Origin: Nesterenkonia muleiensis
GTDB taxonomy: Bacteria > Actinomycetota > Actinomycetes > Actinomycetales > Micrococcaceae
Direction: 5' to 3'
Length of the DNA stretch: 40,175 nt
NCBI RefSeq assembly: GCF_003600155.1
Contig: NZ_QWLD01000001.1
Span: 1 to 40,175 of the forward strand
The notes below the pieces were generated by a model. That model did no database searches. It saw only the letters and a program-made list of their open reading frames with translations, and was not told the DNA's origin. The position numbers were made by a program, and so were the translations under genes. Every line of letters starts with the position of its first letter. Positions within the stretch are counted from its first letter, which is position 1. Positions 26,143 through 33,684 of this stretch are shown here, piece after piece.

Positions 26143-26784
26143 TCACGTACTCTGCGCCGAGGCTGGGTCAACTGGTACATCAAAGAGCATTGCCAGGTAG
26201 TGACGAACGATTCCGAGTTGGCGGCGCATCAGGCTGGAATCGTTCATCGCGCGAGTCAGGATGAATGCGCCTTCAAACGTGGTGACAACGTGGTCGGCAA
26301 CAGCGTCGAGGTCGACCGGACTGCGCGGTGGGTGAGCCTGGGCGGCTCGGTGGAGGGTTTCGACCAGACGCTCGCGCCAGGTTGTGAGCGTTCTGAGGAT
26401 CACGTCGTTGGTGCCGTCGTCGAAGAGGTCCTTGTCGAACATGTATGTCACGTAGAGGCAGCTCGGATGCTGGGCGACAATCTCGTCTGCGGACTCCTCG
26501 AACAGCCGCAGGAAGGTCACCATCTGGATCGCTGGGTCATCGCTGACTTCCCGAGCCTGGGCGAGGTGTCCTTCGAGGAGGCTGAGGTCGGCGGTGGCGT
26601 AGCGTTCCACCAGGGCTCGCGCCAGGTGGTTCTTGCTGGGGAAATGATGAAAGAACGCACCCTTGCTCGAGTTGGTCTCCCTCAGGATGGCATCGACTGT
26701 TGTGGCGCCTAGCCCGTATTCCAGGACCAGGCGTTCGGCTCCGTCGAGAATGCGCTGGCGCGTCGGCGCTCCGTTTCTGGTCAT
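26143..26784 (-). CDS. TetR-family regulator of the flavoprotein gene
   Basis: A 213-residue TetR-type repressor with a typical HTH (LEYGLGATTVDAILRETNSS, then KGAFFHHFPSKNHLARALV). The C-terminal half (LTTWRERLVETLHRAAQ) resembles the TetR_C_6-like or AcrR-like group. It is divergent from the FAD-dependent oxidoreductase, and the 78-bp gap holds the palindrome AGACCAACTAGTCGGTCT, so this protein very likely represses both genes. About 290 bp downstream of it, up to the HTH gene, I see no gene. The inducer is unknown. Confidence 0.92.
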   Translation of the reverse strand: MTRNGAPTRQRILDGAERLVLEYGLGATTVDAILRETNSSKGAFFHHFPSKNHLARALVERYATADLSLLEGHLAQAREVSDDPAIQMVTFLRLFEESADEIVAQHPSCLYVTYMFDKDLFDDGTNDVILRTLTTWRERLVETLHRAAQAHPPRSPVDLDAVADHVVTTFEGAFILTRAMNDSSLMRRQLGIVRHYLAMLFDVPVDPASAQST

Positions 26785-26825
26785 AGTCCGAGCGTACCGC
26801 CCGGCAGATCATCAGATCCGTCTGC

Positions 26826-26850
26826 TATAATCAGACCAACTAGTCGGTCT
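26826..26850 (+). promoter_or_regulatory. -10 box and TetR operator of the flavoprotein gene
   Basis: TATAAT at 26826-26831 is a perfect -10 consensus. Two bases later AGACCAACTAGTCGGTCT (26833-26850) forms an 18-bp dyad (8 of 9 pairs), a common form for TetR-family operators. A repressor bound there would cover the transcription start. The AGGAGGAGG site at 26853-26861 directly follows. No good -35 is visible. Confidence 0.7.
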
Positions 26851-26862
26851 CTAGGAGGAGGC

Positions 26863-28269
26863 ATGTCTACTACTGCCGCCGAGACGGCCCGGCTCCGGGA
26901 GCGGTTCGGAATGAGCCTCAACGACGGGCTGGTGTGTCCCGACGACGACCGCTATGACGAGGCTCGGAGAGTCTGGAACGGGATGATCGACCTGCGCCCG
27001 GCCGCGATCGCTCAGTGCGCCACGACAGACGACGTGAGGTTGGCAGTGGAAAGCGGCCAATCCCTCGGGTTGGCGCTTGCGGTGCGCGGAGGTGGGCACA
27101 ACGTGGCCGGGTTCGGCACTATCGACGGCGGCCTGGTGATCGACCTGTCGCCGATGCGCCACGTGCACGTCGACGCCACCACTGGGCTGGTCCGCACCGG
27201 AGGCGGGGCCACACTCAGCGACCTCGACACAGCGACACAGGAACACGGCTTGGTGGTGCCCTCCGGGGTGGTCAGTAAGACCGGTGTGGCCGGCCTCACC
27301 CTCAACGGCGGGCTGGGATGGTTGCGGCGCAAGTGGGGCCTGACCTGTGACAGCCTGGTCGGAGCCACAGTCGTGACTGCAGCCGGCGAGGTCATCGAGG
27401 CGACCGAGAAGTCAGACCCCGATCTGCTCTGGGGCCTGCGCGGAGGAGGCGGCAACTTCGGCGTAGTGACTGAGCTGATGTTTGAGGCCCATCAGCTCGA
27501 CCCCGAGGTGGCCTTCGCCTTCGTCCTCTACCCGATCGAGGTGGCGCGGAGCGTGCTGACCGGACATGAGCAGACCGTGCAGGCCGCAGGCGACCGCGTG
27601 AGCACGCTCGTTGCGTTCGGCCGCGTACCGGCCGGCGAGGACTTCCCGGTCGAGACGCACGAAGTGCCCTACGTCGGAGTGCTCGGCGTCTATGCAGGTC
27701 CGGCTGACCAGGGTGAGCAAGCCCTGCTCCCGCTGCGTCGGCTCGGCGATCCGCTAGTGGACCTGTCGGGTCCGATGCCGTACCTCGACGTGCAGAGGAT
27801 CTACGACCCTGACTACCCCGACGGCCTCCGCTACTACTGGAAGTCCACCAAGCTCCAGACGTTGCCGGATGAGGTCATCGACATCCTGACCGAACACACC
27901 CTGGCCGCACCGTCGAAGCACTCCACGATCGACCTATGGCTCAACGGTGGAGCAATCGAACGAAAAGGTGAGTCCGATACGGCCTTCAGCGGACGCGGCA
28001 ACCGCTATCTGGTCAACGCCGAGGCGAACTGGGAGCACGCCGGCGACGACGAGGCTAACGTTGCTTGGGCGCGGGGCTTCCTCGCCGACTTGGAACCACG
28101 CGGAGCAGGCGGCGCCTACCTCAACTTCCCCGGCTTCCTGGAGGAAGGCCACGACATGGTTCGAGCCAGCCACGGGACCAACTATCCACGGCTCCGAGCC
28201 CTGAAACAGCGGCTCGACCCGGACAACGTCTTCAGACGGAACGCCAACATCGAACCGGGCGCATCATGA
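26863..28269 (+). CDS. FAD-binding oxidoreductase, berberine-bridge-enzyme type
   Basis: A 468-residue flavoprotein. The PCMH-type FAD domain spans about residues 40-210: VRGGGHNVAGFG contains the His that usually carries covalent FAD, followed by LVRTGGGATLSDLD and GLTLNGGLGWLRRKWGLTCD. The C-terminal BBE motif is YPRLRALKQRLDPDNVFR. The Cys of bicovalent members is not in its usual place, so single attachment through His is expected. Such enzymes oxidise alcohols, sugars or secondary metabolites using oxygen. The gene is under a strong promoter with a TetR operator, as for an inducible detoxification or catabolic gene. The substrate is unknown. Confidence 0.93.
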   Translation: MSTTAAETARLRERFGMSLNDGLVCPDDDRYDEARRVWNGMIDLRPAAIAQCATTDDVRLAVESGQSLGLALAVRGGGHNVAGFGTIDGGLVIDLSPMRHVHVDATTGLVRTGGGATLSDLDTATQEHGLVVPSGVVSKTGVAGLTLNGGLGWLRRKWGLTCDSLVGATVVTAAGEVIEATEKSDPDLLWGLRGGGGNFGVVTELMFEAHQLDPEVAFAFVLYPIEVARSVLTGHEQTVQAAGDRVSTLVAFGRVPAGEDFPVETHEVPYVGVLGVYAGPADQGEQALLPLRRLGDPLVDLSGPMPYLDVQRIYDPDYPDGLRYYWKSTKLQTLPDEVIDILTEHTLAAPSKHSTIDLWLNGGAIERKGESDTAFSGRGNRYLVNAEANWEHAGDDEANVAWARGFLADLEPRGAGGAYLNFPGFLEEGHDMVRASHGTNYPRLRALKQRLDPDNVFRRNANIEPGAS

Positions 28270-28475
28270 CCATCCACGCCACCAGGAGAACGCCCGCGGA
28301 GGAGGCCGTCAGGAACCGTCCACAGGACCGCTTCTCCCCAAGAGCCAGGTTCGGGCCTGTAGTTGCTGGTGTGCCGGGATGGATGCCCGCTGATCCGTTA
28401 CGCCCCAGGAGGCCGGAGACCGGGGTGGCGGTCATAGATGGAGGACGACGACGCCCCGTCGGGGCTTGCGGCTGA
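28266..28475 (+). pseudogene. Short frame coupled to the flavoprotein stop, possible truncated cistron
   Basis: An ATG overlapping the flavoprotein stop (ATGA at 28266-28269) opens a 69-codon frame beginning MTIHATRRTPAEEAV. Its first ~35 codons could be the start of a second cistron. After about 28400 it runs over the opposite-strand phosphotransferase end and becomes Arg/Pro-rich, as expected for a shadow frame. It may be a gene cut off at the boundary of inserted DNA. No family is recognised. Confidence 0.3.
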
Positions 28476-29966
28476 GGCCGCCGAAGAGCCCGAGCCAGCT
28501 GAGGCGGCGGACGTCTCGGAAGGAGCCGACGCTGCAGAGGGCGCGGACTGCGCTGAGGCTGAGGATGCGGCCGACCCCACAGACCCCGCTGATGAGGCTG
28601 ACGCCGAGGAGCTCGCGGAGCGAGCGCTGGCGGCAGAGGCCGCCGAGGCGGGGAAGAAGTTCTTCTGCTTGGCCCGCCGCTCTGACTGCTCATCGGGCTG
28701 GATCGGCAGCGAACCGGTGGCAGGGGAAGGCCCGTCGAACTCCTCGGCGTCATCCACATACGCCGGAATCTCCTCAGTCAGCGGATCCTCCCCGGCAGCT
28801 GCGGGCGCGGCCGGAGAAGCCGGACTCCGGGGCTGGAGCGGGGTCACCACCCCGGTGGGTTCATCATCAGACTCATTCTGTGCCACGTCGGCATCGGTGA
28901 TCACTGCCGGTTCGCCGTCGTCGTCATCCCAGTTGCCTGCCCCGGCAACAGTGGCCGCTGCCCCGGCGCGCCGCACCGGCTTGGAGTCCTGGGCATCAGC
29001 GGGGCCCCTGGGCTCCTCACCCTCCAACGGAGTGAGCGAGATCGGCCGGCCGCCGTAGGTGTCAATATCGGAGGCCAGCTGCGTGAGCAGGCCGATGGCC
29101 TCCTCGACCATCTGCTGGTTCTCCCCGGTGGTGCCGCGGACCAGCCATTGGGCCAGGGCGAACTCGGCCGAAAGCGCCGCCCGGCGGAGAATATGCTCGT
29201 CAGTCTCTGCGCTGCGGTGCGTCGTGTACGCGGCGAGCACACTGTTGCTGAAGGTCTGGTCCGGTGAGGCGATCAGCCAGGCAAGATCATCGGCGGGGTC
29301 GCCCACATGCAGATCGGTCCACCCGGTGACTGCCACCACCCGCTCACCTTCGATGAGCAGATTGTCCTCATGCATATCTCCGTGGACCACCGCGGTGGTG
29401 AAGTCCCAGAGCTCCTTGTCCTCCATGGCATGTTCCCAGCGGCGGAGCAGCAGAGGCGGGACCTGCCCGGTGGAGGCCGCGGCGTCGAGCTCGTTGAGCC
29501 GGCGCTGGCGGATCCGTTCAGCGCTGTAGCGGGGCAACTCGGCGTGGTCGACCACGGATTCGGAGAGATCGTGCACCGATGCGACGGTCCGGCCCAGCTC
29601 ATGCACCAGGTCTGGTGCGGCGGAGATCAGCTCAGGCAGCTCCACCGGTTCGCCGGGCAGGTGGTTGTAGACGAACACCCGCATGTCATCGACCCGAGTC
29701 GCCCCGGCAACGCTGGGCACCCGGAAAGGCAGCTCAGCCCGGATGGCGGTGGAGAACCCGCGCAGCACCTGGACCTCGGTCTCCAGCCGCAGAGCGGCCT
29801 GATTGTGCTGCGGGCCGCGGACCCGCCACCGGTTGCCGGAGTCGTCCATCACGACCGCTGACATGAAGTCGCGGGCATCGTCTGGGGCATCGGCGACCCC
29901 GGTGGGGGAGAGGCCCGGCACCGCACGGGTGGCCAGGGCAGCCAGTTCCATCGAAGTCCATCGCAC
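28398..29966 (-). CDS. Aminoglycoside/macrolide-phosphotransferase-like kinase with Ser/Ala-rich tail
   Basis: A 522-residue protein. Residues 1-300 are an APH-fold kinase: the catalytic loop VVHGDMHEDNLL holds the Asp and Asn, and WTDLHVGDPADDLAWL is the metal-binding equivalent of DFG. Relatives are a conserved actinobacterial set next to uvrD2, annotated as macrolide 2'-phosphotransferase, though real antibiotic substrates are unproven. From about residue 310 the chain is disordered and acidic, ending in ~60 residues almost entirely of Ser and Ala. I prefer the GTG at 29966, with TAGGCT 7 bp upstream as a leaderless -10; an ATG at 29951 is the alternative. It is divergent from the helicase gene. 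Confidence 0.85.
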   Translation of the reverse strand: MRWTSMELAALATRAVPGLSPTGVADAPDDARDFMSAVVMDDSGNRWRVRGPQHNQAALRLETEVQVLRGFSTAIRAELPFRVPSVAGATRVDDMRVFVYNHLPGEPVELPELISAAPDLVHELGRTVASVHDLSESVVDHAELPRYSAERIRQRRLNELDAAASTGQVPPLLLRRWEHAMEDKELWDFTTAVVHGDMHEDNLLIEGERVVAVTGWTDLHVGDPADDLAWLIASPDQTFSNSVLAAYTTHRSAETDEHILRRAALSAEFALAQWLVRGTTGENQQMVEEAIGLLTQLASDIDTYGGRPISLTPLEGEEPRGPADAQDSKPVRRAGAAATVAGAGNWDDDDGEPAVITDADVAQNESDDEPTGVVTPLQPRSPASPAAPAAAGEDPLTEEIPAYVDDAEEFDGPSPATGSLPIQPDEQSERRAKQKNFFPASAASAASARSASSSASASSAGSVGSAASSASAQSAPSAASAPSETSAASAGSGSSAASAASPDGASSSSIYDRHPGLRPPGA

Positions 29967-30025
29967 AGAGTTCAGCCTATGGATCTGTGCCCGGCGTGTC
30001 CCGTTGAAACGCCGGAGACGTGTGC

Positions 30026-32218
30026 ATGAGTGCTGAACCTGTGGAGAACGACGACGCCGCCTCCGCGCCCGGCGGTACCGTAGAGACCATGAGTGATGCA
30101 CTGGCTGGTCCCGCCGAATCTGTGCTCGACGGGCTCGACGACGAGCAGCGAGCCGCCGCGTCCACGCTTGCTGGGCCGCTGTGCATCCTTGCCGGTGCCG
30201 GCACCGGGAAAACCCGCGCGATCACCCACCGGATCGCCTACGGAGTCCGCGCCGGAGTCTACGACCCGCACCGGGTGCTGGCGGTGACCTTCACCGCCCG
30301 GGCCGCTGCGGAGATGCGCTCGCGGCTCACCGGGCTCGGTGCCCCGGGGGTCCAGGCCCGCACCTTCCACGCCGCCGCGCTGCGGCAGCTGCAGTACTTC
30401 TGGCCGATGGTCGTCGGCGGTGCCCTGCCGCAGATCCTGGACTACAAGGTCCGGCTTTTGGCTGAGGCCGCCAAGCGGCTGCGGATCACCACAGACCGTG
30501 CCAGCCTGCGCGACTTCGCCTCCGAGATCGAATGGGCCAAGGTCTCCACCCTCACCCCGGAGGGCTACCTCGCAGGCGCCGAGGACCGCGAGACGCCGGC
30601 CGGTGCGGATCACCAGAGCTTCGCCCGGCTCTACCAGGCCTATGAGGACCTCAAAGAGGACCGGCACCTGATGGACTTCGAGGATGTGCTGCTGTTCACC
30701 GCCGGTATGCTGGAATCCGATGAGCGAGTCGCCGCCCAGGTCCAGCAGCAGTACCGGCATTTCGTGGTGGACGAGTACCAGGACGTCTCTCCGCTGCAGC
30801 AGCGCCTGCTGGAGAACTGGCTGGGCGGGCGCGAAGAGCTCTGCGTGGTCGGCGATGCCTCCCAGACCATCTACTCCTTCACCGGGGCCACCCCTGATTA
30901 TCTGCTGAGCTTTCGGCGCCGCTATCCCGGGGCCGAGGTGGTCAGACTCGTTCGCGACTACCGCTCCACCCCTGAGGTGGTGAAGCTGGCCAACATTCTG
31001 CTGGCCGACCGCCGTCCCGGTGGCCAGGCGGCCTGGCCCGCTCCTCTGCAGCTGATCTCCCAGCGCAGCTCGGGTCCTTCCCCGGAGATCTCTGAGCACG
31101 CCGACGACGAGGCCGAGGCGGCCGGGATCGCCCAGAAGGTCGCCGAGCTGTCCCAGACCGGTACCGCGCTCCGTGAGATCGCGGTGCTCTACCGCACCAA
31201 CGGCCAGTCCCAAGCCTTCGAGCAGGCGCTGGCCACCGCCGGGATCTCCTACCAGCTGCGCGGATCCGAACGGTTCTTCTCCCGCGCTGAGGTGCGGGAG
31301 GCCATCGCTGCGCTACGCACCAGCTCGTTGATCAGCGAGGACTCCGGTGACACCGTTGCCGCCGCTGTCCGGGGGGTGCTCTCCTCGATCGGCTGGTCGC
31401 CTCAGGCGCCGTCGTCCACCGGTGCGGTGCGTGAGCGCTGGGAGTCTCTGGCGGCTCTGGTGGGGTTGGCCGAGCAGCTGGACATCGAGCGGGATGAGTT
31501 CACCCTCAGGGAGTTCGTGGCAGAACTCGAGGAACGCTCGGCGGTCCAGCACGCCCCCACGGTGGAGGGAGTGACACTGGCATCGCTGCATTCGGCCAAG
31601 GGGCTGGAGTGGGAGGCGGTCTTTCTGGCCGGACTCTGTGAGGGCCTGATGCCGATCACCTTCGCGCAGACTCAGCAGGAGCTCGACGAGGAGCGTCGGC
31701 TCCTCTATGTGGGCATCACCCGGGCTAAGACGCAGCTGTTCCTCTCCTCTGCAGCCGCTCGGCATCCCGGCGGCCGGGGCCGGCGCAAGGCCTCCCGCTT
31801 TGTGATTCCGCTGCGCAAAGAGCTGGGGTTGGGTGCCCCGGCCAGGAGGATCGCACCGGGCCAGGGCGTCTTGAGCCTCAATGCTGCTGCCCGGAGGCGG
31901 AAGGCAGCGGTCTGTGCCGGCTGCGGGGCGGTGCTGACCGTGGGCGCCCAGATCACACGCCGCCGGTGTGAGGACTGTCCGCCGCGTTACGATGAGCAGC
32001 TGTTCGAACACCTGCGCTCCTGGCGGCGAAGTTACGCCCACCAGCTACAGGTACGGGCCTTCATGGTGTTCTCGGATGCGACCCTGGAGCTGCTGGCTGA
32101 GCACAAACCCACCACCGACGCAGCGCTGCTGGAGATCCCCGGCATCGGCGAGCGCAAGGTGGAGCAGCACGGGGAGCCGCTCAAAGCCGCCATCCAGGCA
32201 CACCTCAACCCCGAGTGA
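30026..32218 (+). CDS. uvrD2: UvrD2-like SF1 DNA helicase
   Basis: A 730-residue superfamily 1A helicase. Walker A is GAGTGKT (residues 57-63), motif Ia VTFTARAAAEM, Walker B VVDEYQDV, motif III VVGDASQTIYSFTGA, motif V ASLHSAKGLEWEAVFLAG and motif VI LLYVGITRAKTQL. The C-terminus has the tetracysteine pattern CAGC...CEDC and an HRDC domain (AFMVFSDATLELLAE), the two hallmarks of mycobacterial UvrD2. The start at 30026 has CGGAGA at 30012-30017; a GTG at 30020 and an ATG at 30089 are alternatives. It should act in DNA repair or replication. Its end overlaps the convergent peptidase gene by 14 bp. Confidence 0.93.
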   Translation: MSAEPVENDDAASAPGGTVETMSDALAGPAESVLDGLDDEQRAAASTLAGPLCILAGAGTGKTRAITHRIAYGVRAGVYDPHRVLAVTFTARAAAEMRSRLTGLGAPGVQARTFHAAALRQLQYFWPMVVGGALPQILDYKVRLLAEAAKRLRITTDRASLRDFASEIEWAKVSTLTPEGYLAGAEDRETPAGADHQSFARLYQAYEDLKEDRHLMDFEDVLLFTAGMLESDERVAAQVQQQYRHFVVDEYQDVSPLQQRLLENWLGGREELCVVGDASQTIYSFTGATPDYLLSFRRRYPGAEVVRLVRDYRSTPEVVKLANILLADRRPGGQAAWPAPLQLISQRSSGPSPEISEHADDEAEAAGIAQKVAELSQTGTALREIAVLYRTNGQSQAFEQALATAGISYQLRGSERFFSRAEVREAIAALRTSSLISEDSGDTVAAAVRGVLSSIGWSPQAPSSTGAVRERWESLAALVGLAEQLDIERDEFTLREFVAELEERSAVQHAPTVEGVTLASLHSAKGLEWEAVFLAGLCEGLMPITFAQTQQELDEERRLLYVGITRAKTQLFLSSAAARHPGGRGRRKASRFVIPLRKELGLGAPARRIAPGQGVLSLNAAARRRKAAVCAGCGAVLTVGAQITRRRCEDCPPRYDEQLFEHLRSWRRSYAHQLQVRAFMVFSDATLELLAEHKPTTDAALLEIPGIGERKVEQHGEPLKAAIQAHLNPE

Positions 32219-32771
32219 GGCTCTCCCCGCCGCCGGAACTCACACTGTGCTGATCCGCCCAGGTGACCCCGGCGAGGAACGCGTCTGCCTCCTTGGTGTG
32301 CGGATAGCGCGCCACCAGGCGGCGGAATTCCGGGCCGTGCCCGGATTCGATCAGGTGGGCCAGCTCATGAACCAGCACGGAGTCCACCACCCAGCCCGGC
32401 ATCCGGCGCAGCTTGGAGGACAGCCGGATTTCCCCGGTGGTGGACGTCGTCGATCCCCAGCGCTTCAGCTGTCTGCCCGACCATGCGGCCGATGCTGGCT
32501 GGACGGCGCCGTCGAAATATTGGGCTGAGAGCTCGCGGGCGCGGGCCAGCAGGGCCTCATCGCTGCGCCCAGCTTGGGAGGAGCGGCCCTTCAGTCGTTT
32601 GCGGAAAGCCCGGGCATGAGTCTCCATCTCTGCCCGGGAGAGCCGCATCGGCACTCGCAGCCGCAGCGTGCCGCCGGTGATGTCCGCACTAACAGTCCGG
32701 CGGCGCCTGGCAGAGCGGATCACGAGCACCTTCTCGCCGTCCACCTGGATCACAAACTCCTGCTCAGCCAT
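32205..32771 (-). CDS. YgjP-like (M48-type) metallopeptidase domain protein
   Basis: A 188-residue protein of the YgjP/DUF45 group. The zinc motif is H135-ELA-H139 followed by H145 in HLIESGHGPEF, and the preceding strand-helix WGSTTSTTGEIRLSSKLRRM is also typical. The N-terminus contains the usual RSARRRRTVSADI segment. Such proteins resemble the WLM/SprT-type minigluzincins and are thought to be cytoplasmic peptidases. The start is the ATG at 32771. It is convergent with and overlaps the UvrD2 gene, and divergent from the ThiF-like gene. Its substrate is unknown. Confidence 0.9.
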   Translation of the reverse strand: MAEQEFVIQVDGEKVLVIRSARRRRTVSADITGGTLRLRVPMRLSRAEMETHARAFRKRLKGRSSQAGRSDEALLARARELSAQYFDGAVQPASAAWSGRQLKRWGSTTSTTGEIRLSSKLRRMPGWVVDSVLVHELAHLIESGHGPEFRRLVARYPHTKEADAFLAGVTWADQHSVSSGGGESLTRG

Positions 32772-32885
32772 AGACGGTAAGCCTACTGCCGGTTGCGGAG
32801 ATCGGCTGTGGAAAACCTCCTCAGGCTGCACTATTGAGAGATAATAAAAGGAACAAAGATGTATCAAACGTGATAGGAGAGGATC

Positions 32886-33569
32886 ATGAACAGTGAGGAG
32901 ATGCCTGCGGCTCTGCTCGCCCGGCGCAGACTCTGCACAGTGGTGGTGGACGGGCTGGACATTCTCGGACTGCACCTGGCCGACCAGCTGGTCCACCTCC
33001 GCCTCGGCACCGTGATCCTTCGCGATGACAGCCTTGTCGACGAACAGGTCAGCGGGTTCCGGGCCATTGACCGCGGCCGCCCCAGAGCTGAGGCCGCCGC
33101 GGAGCTCATCGGAGCCCGGGCCCAGCAGACCGCGGTGGTAGAGGCCCCGGAAGGCGCCACAGTCTCCGGGGCCGATCTGCATATCGTCACCGGCCACGGC
33201 AGTCTGCCGGCCCAGGTCCTCCGGCGTGCGGCCAAGGAGTCGCCAGCTGTGCTTCCGGTGCTGGCTTCCAGTTCCGGGTGGTGCGTGGGTCCTCTGCTGC
33301 TGCACAACAGCCCGGTCTGCGTGGAATGCCTGGACGGCAGCGGGCTGCTGACCGCAGCACCCGGCCCCATCGTCGTCGTCCCCCACCCGCTGATGCTGGC
33401 AGCGGCAGCTGTTGCCGCACAACAGGCCCAAGTGCTGGTCGACGGGGTGCACCGGTGCCTGATGGAGCAGGCGGCGTTGATCGGTGAGGCCGACACAGGG
33501 ATGATCATGCCCACTGCGGTCCGGCCGGGGCTCGACTGTGCCTGCCTGACCCGTGTTGAACCGCGCTGA
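32886..33569 (+). CDS. Minimal ThiF/E1-like protein
   Basis: A 227-residue protein resembling a cut-down ThiF/MoeB/E1 adenylyltransferase fold. Residues 17-50 (VVVDGLDILGLHLADQLVHL, then GTVILRDDSLV) look like the nucleotide-binding Rossmann strand-helix-strand; FRAIDRGRPRAEAAAELI follows as the E1-type segment. The later CVECLDGSG resembles the CxxCLD element of actinobacterial ThiF-like proteins. The glycine-rich GxGxxG loop is degraded (DGLDILG) and no catalytic Cys domain is evident, so adenylation activity is doubtful. The ATG at 32886 has an AGGAGAGG site (32875-32882). Neighbours are proteases, which hints at a link to protein modification or turnover. Confidence 0.75.
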   Translation: MNSEEMPAALLARRRLCTVVVDGLDILGLHLADQLVHLRLGTVILRDDSLVDEQVSGFRAIDRGRPRAEAAAELIGARAQQTAVVEAPEGATVSGADLHIVTGHGSLPAQVLRRAAKESPAVLPVLASSSGWCVGPLLLHNSPVCVECLDGSGLLTAAPGPIVVVPHPLMLAAAAVAAQQAQVLVDGVHRCLMEQAALIGEADTGMIMPTAVRPGLDCACLTRVEPR

Positions 33570-33684
33570 GAATAAGGGCCGCTGCGCAGCCGGTCGGGCT
33601 GTGAGCGAACGCAGGCGGCAATCACCAGCCGGCGGCGATACCCTTGAGGCTCATGCTTTGTCTCAACTGGAGCAGGAGCCAGCG

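Noticed and set aside
28438-29058. Long acidic Ala/Glu-rich frame on the + strand (over 200 codons)
   Set aside because: It is the antisense of the Ser/Ala-rich and acidic tail of the phosphotransferase; the composition is explained by that repeat, and there is no ribosome site.
29972-31213. 413-codon frame opposite the UvrD2 gene
   Set aside because: Overlaps Walker A, Walker B and motif III of a complete helicase; shadow frame.
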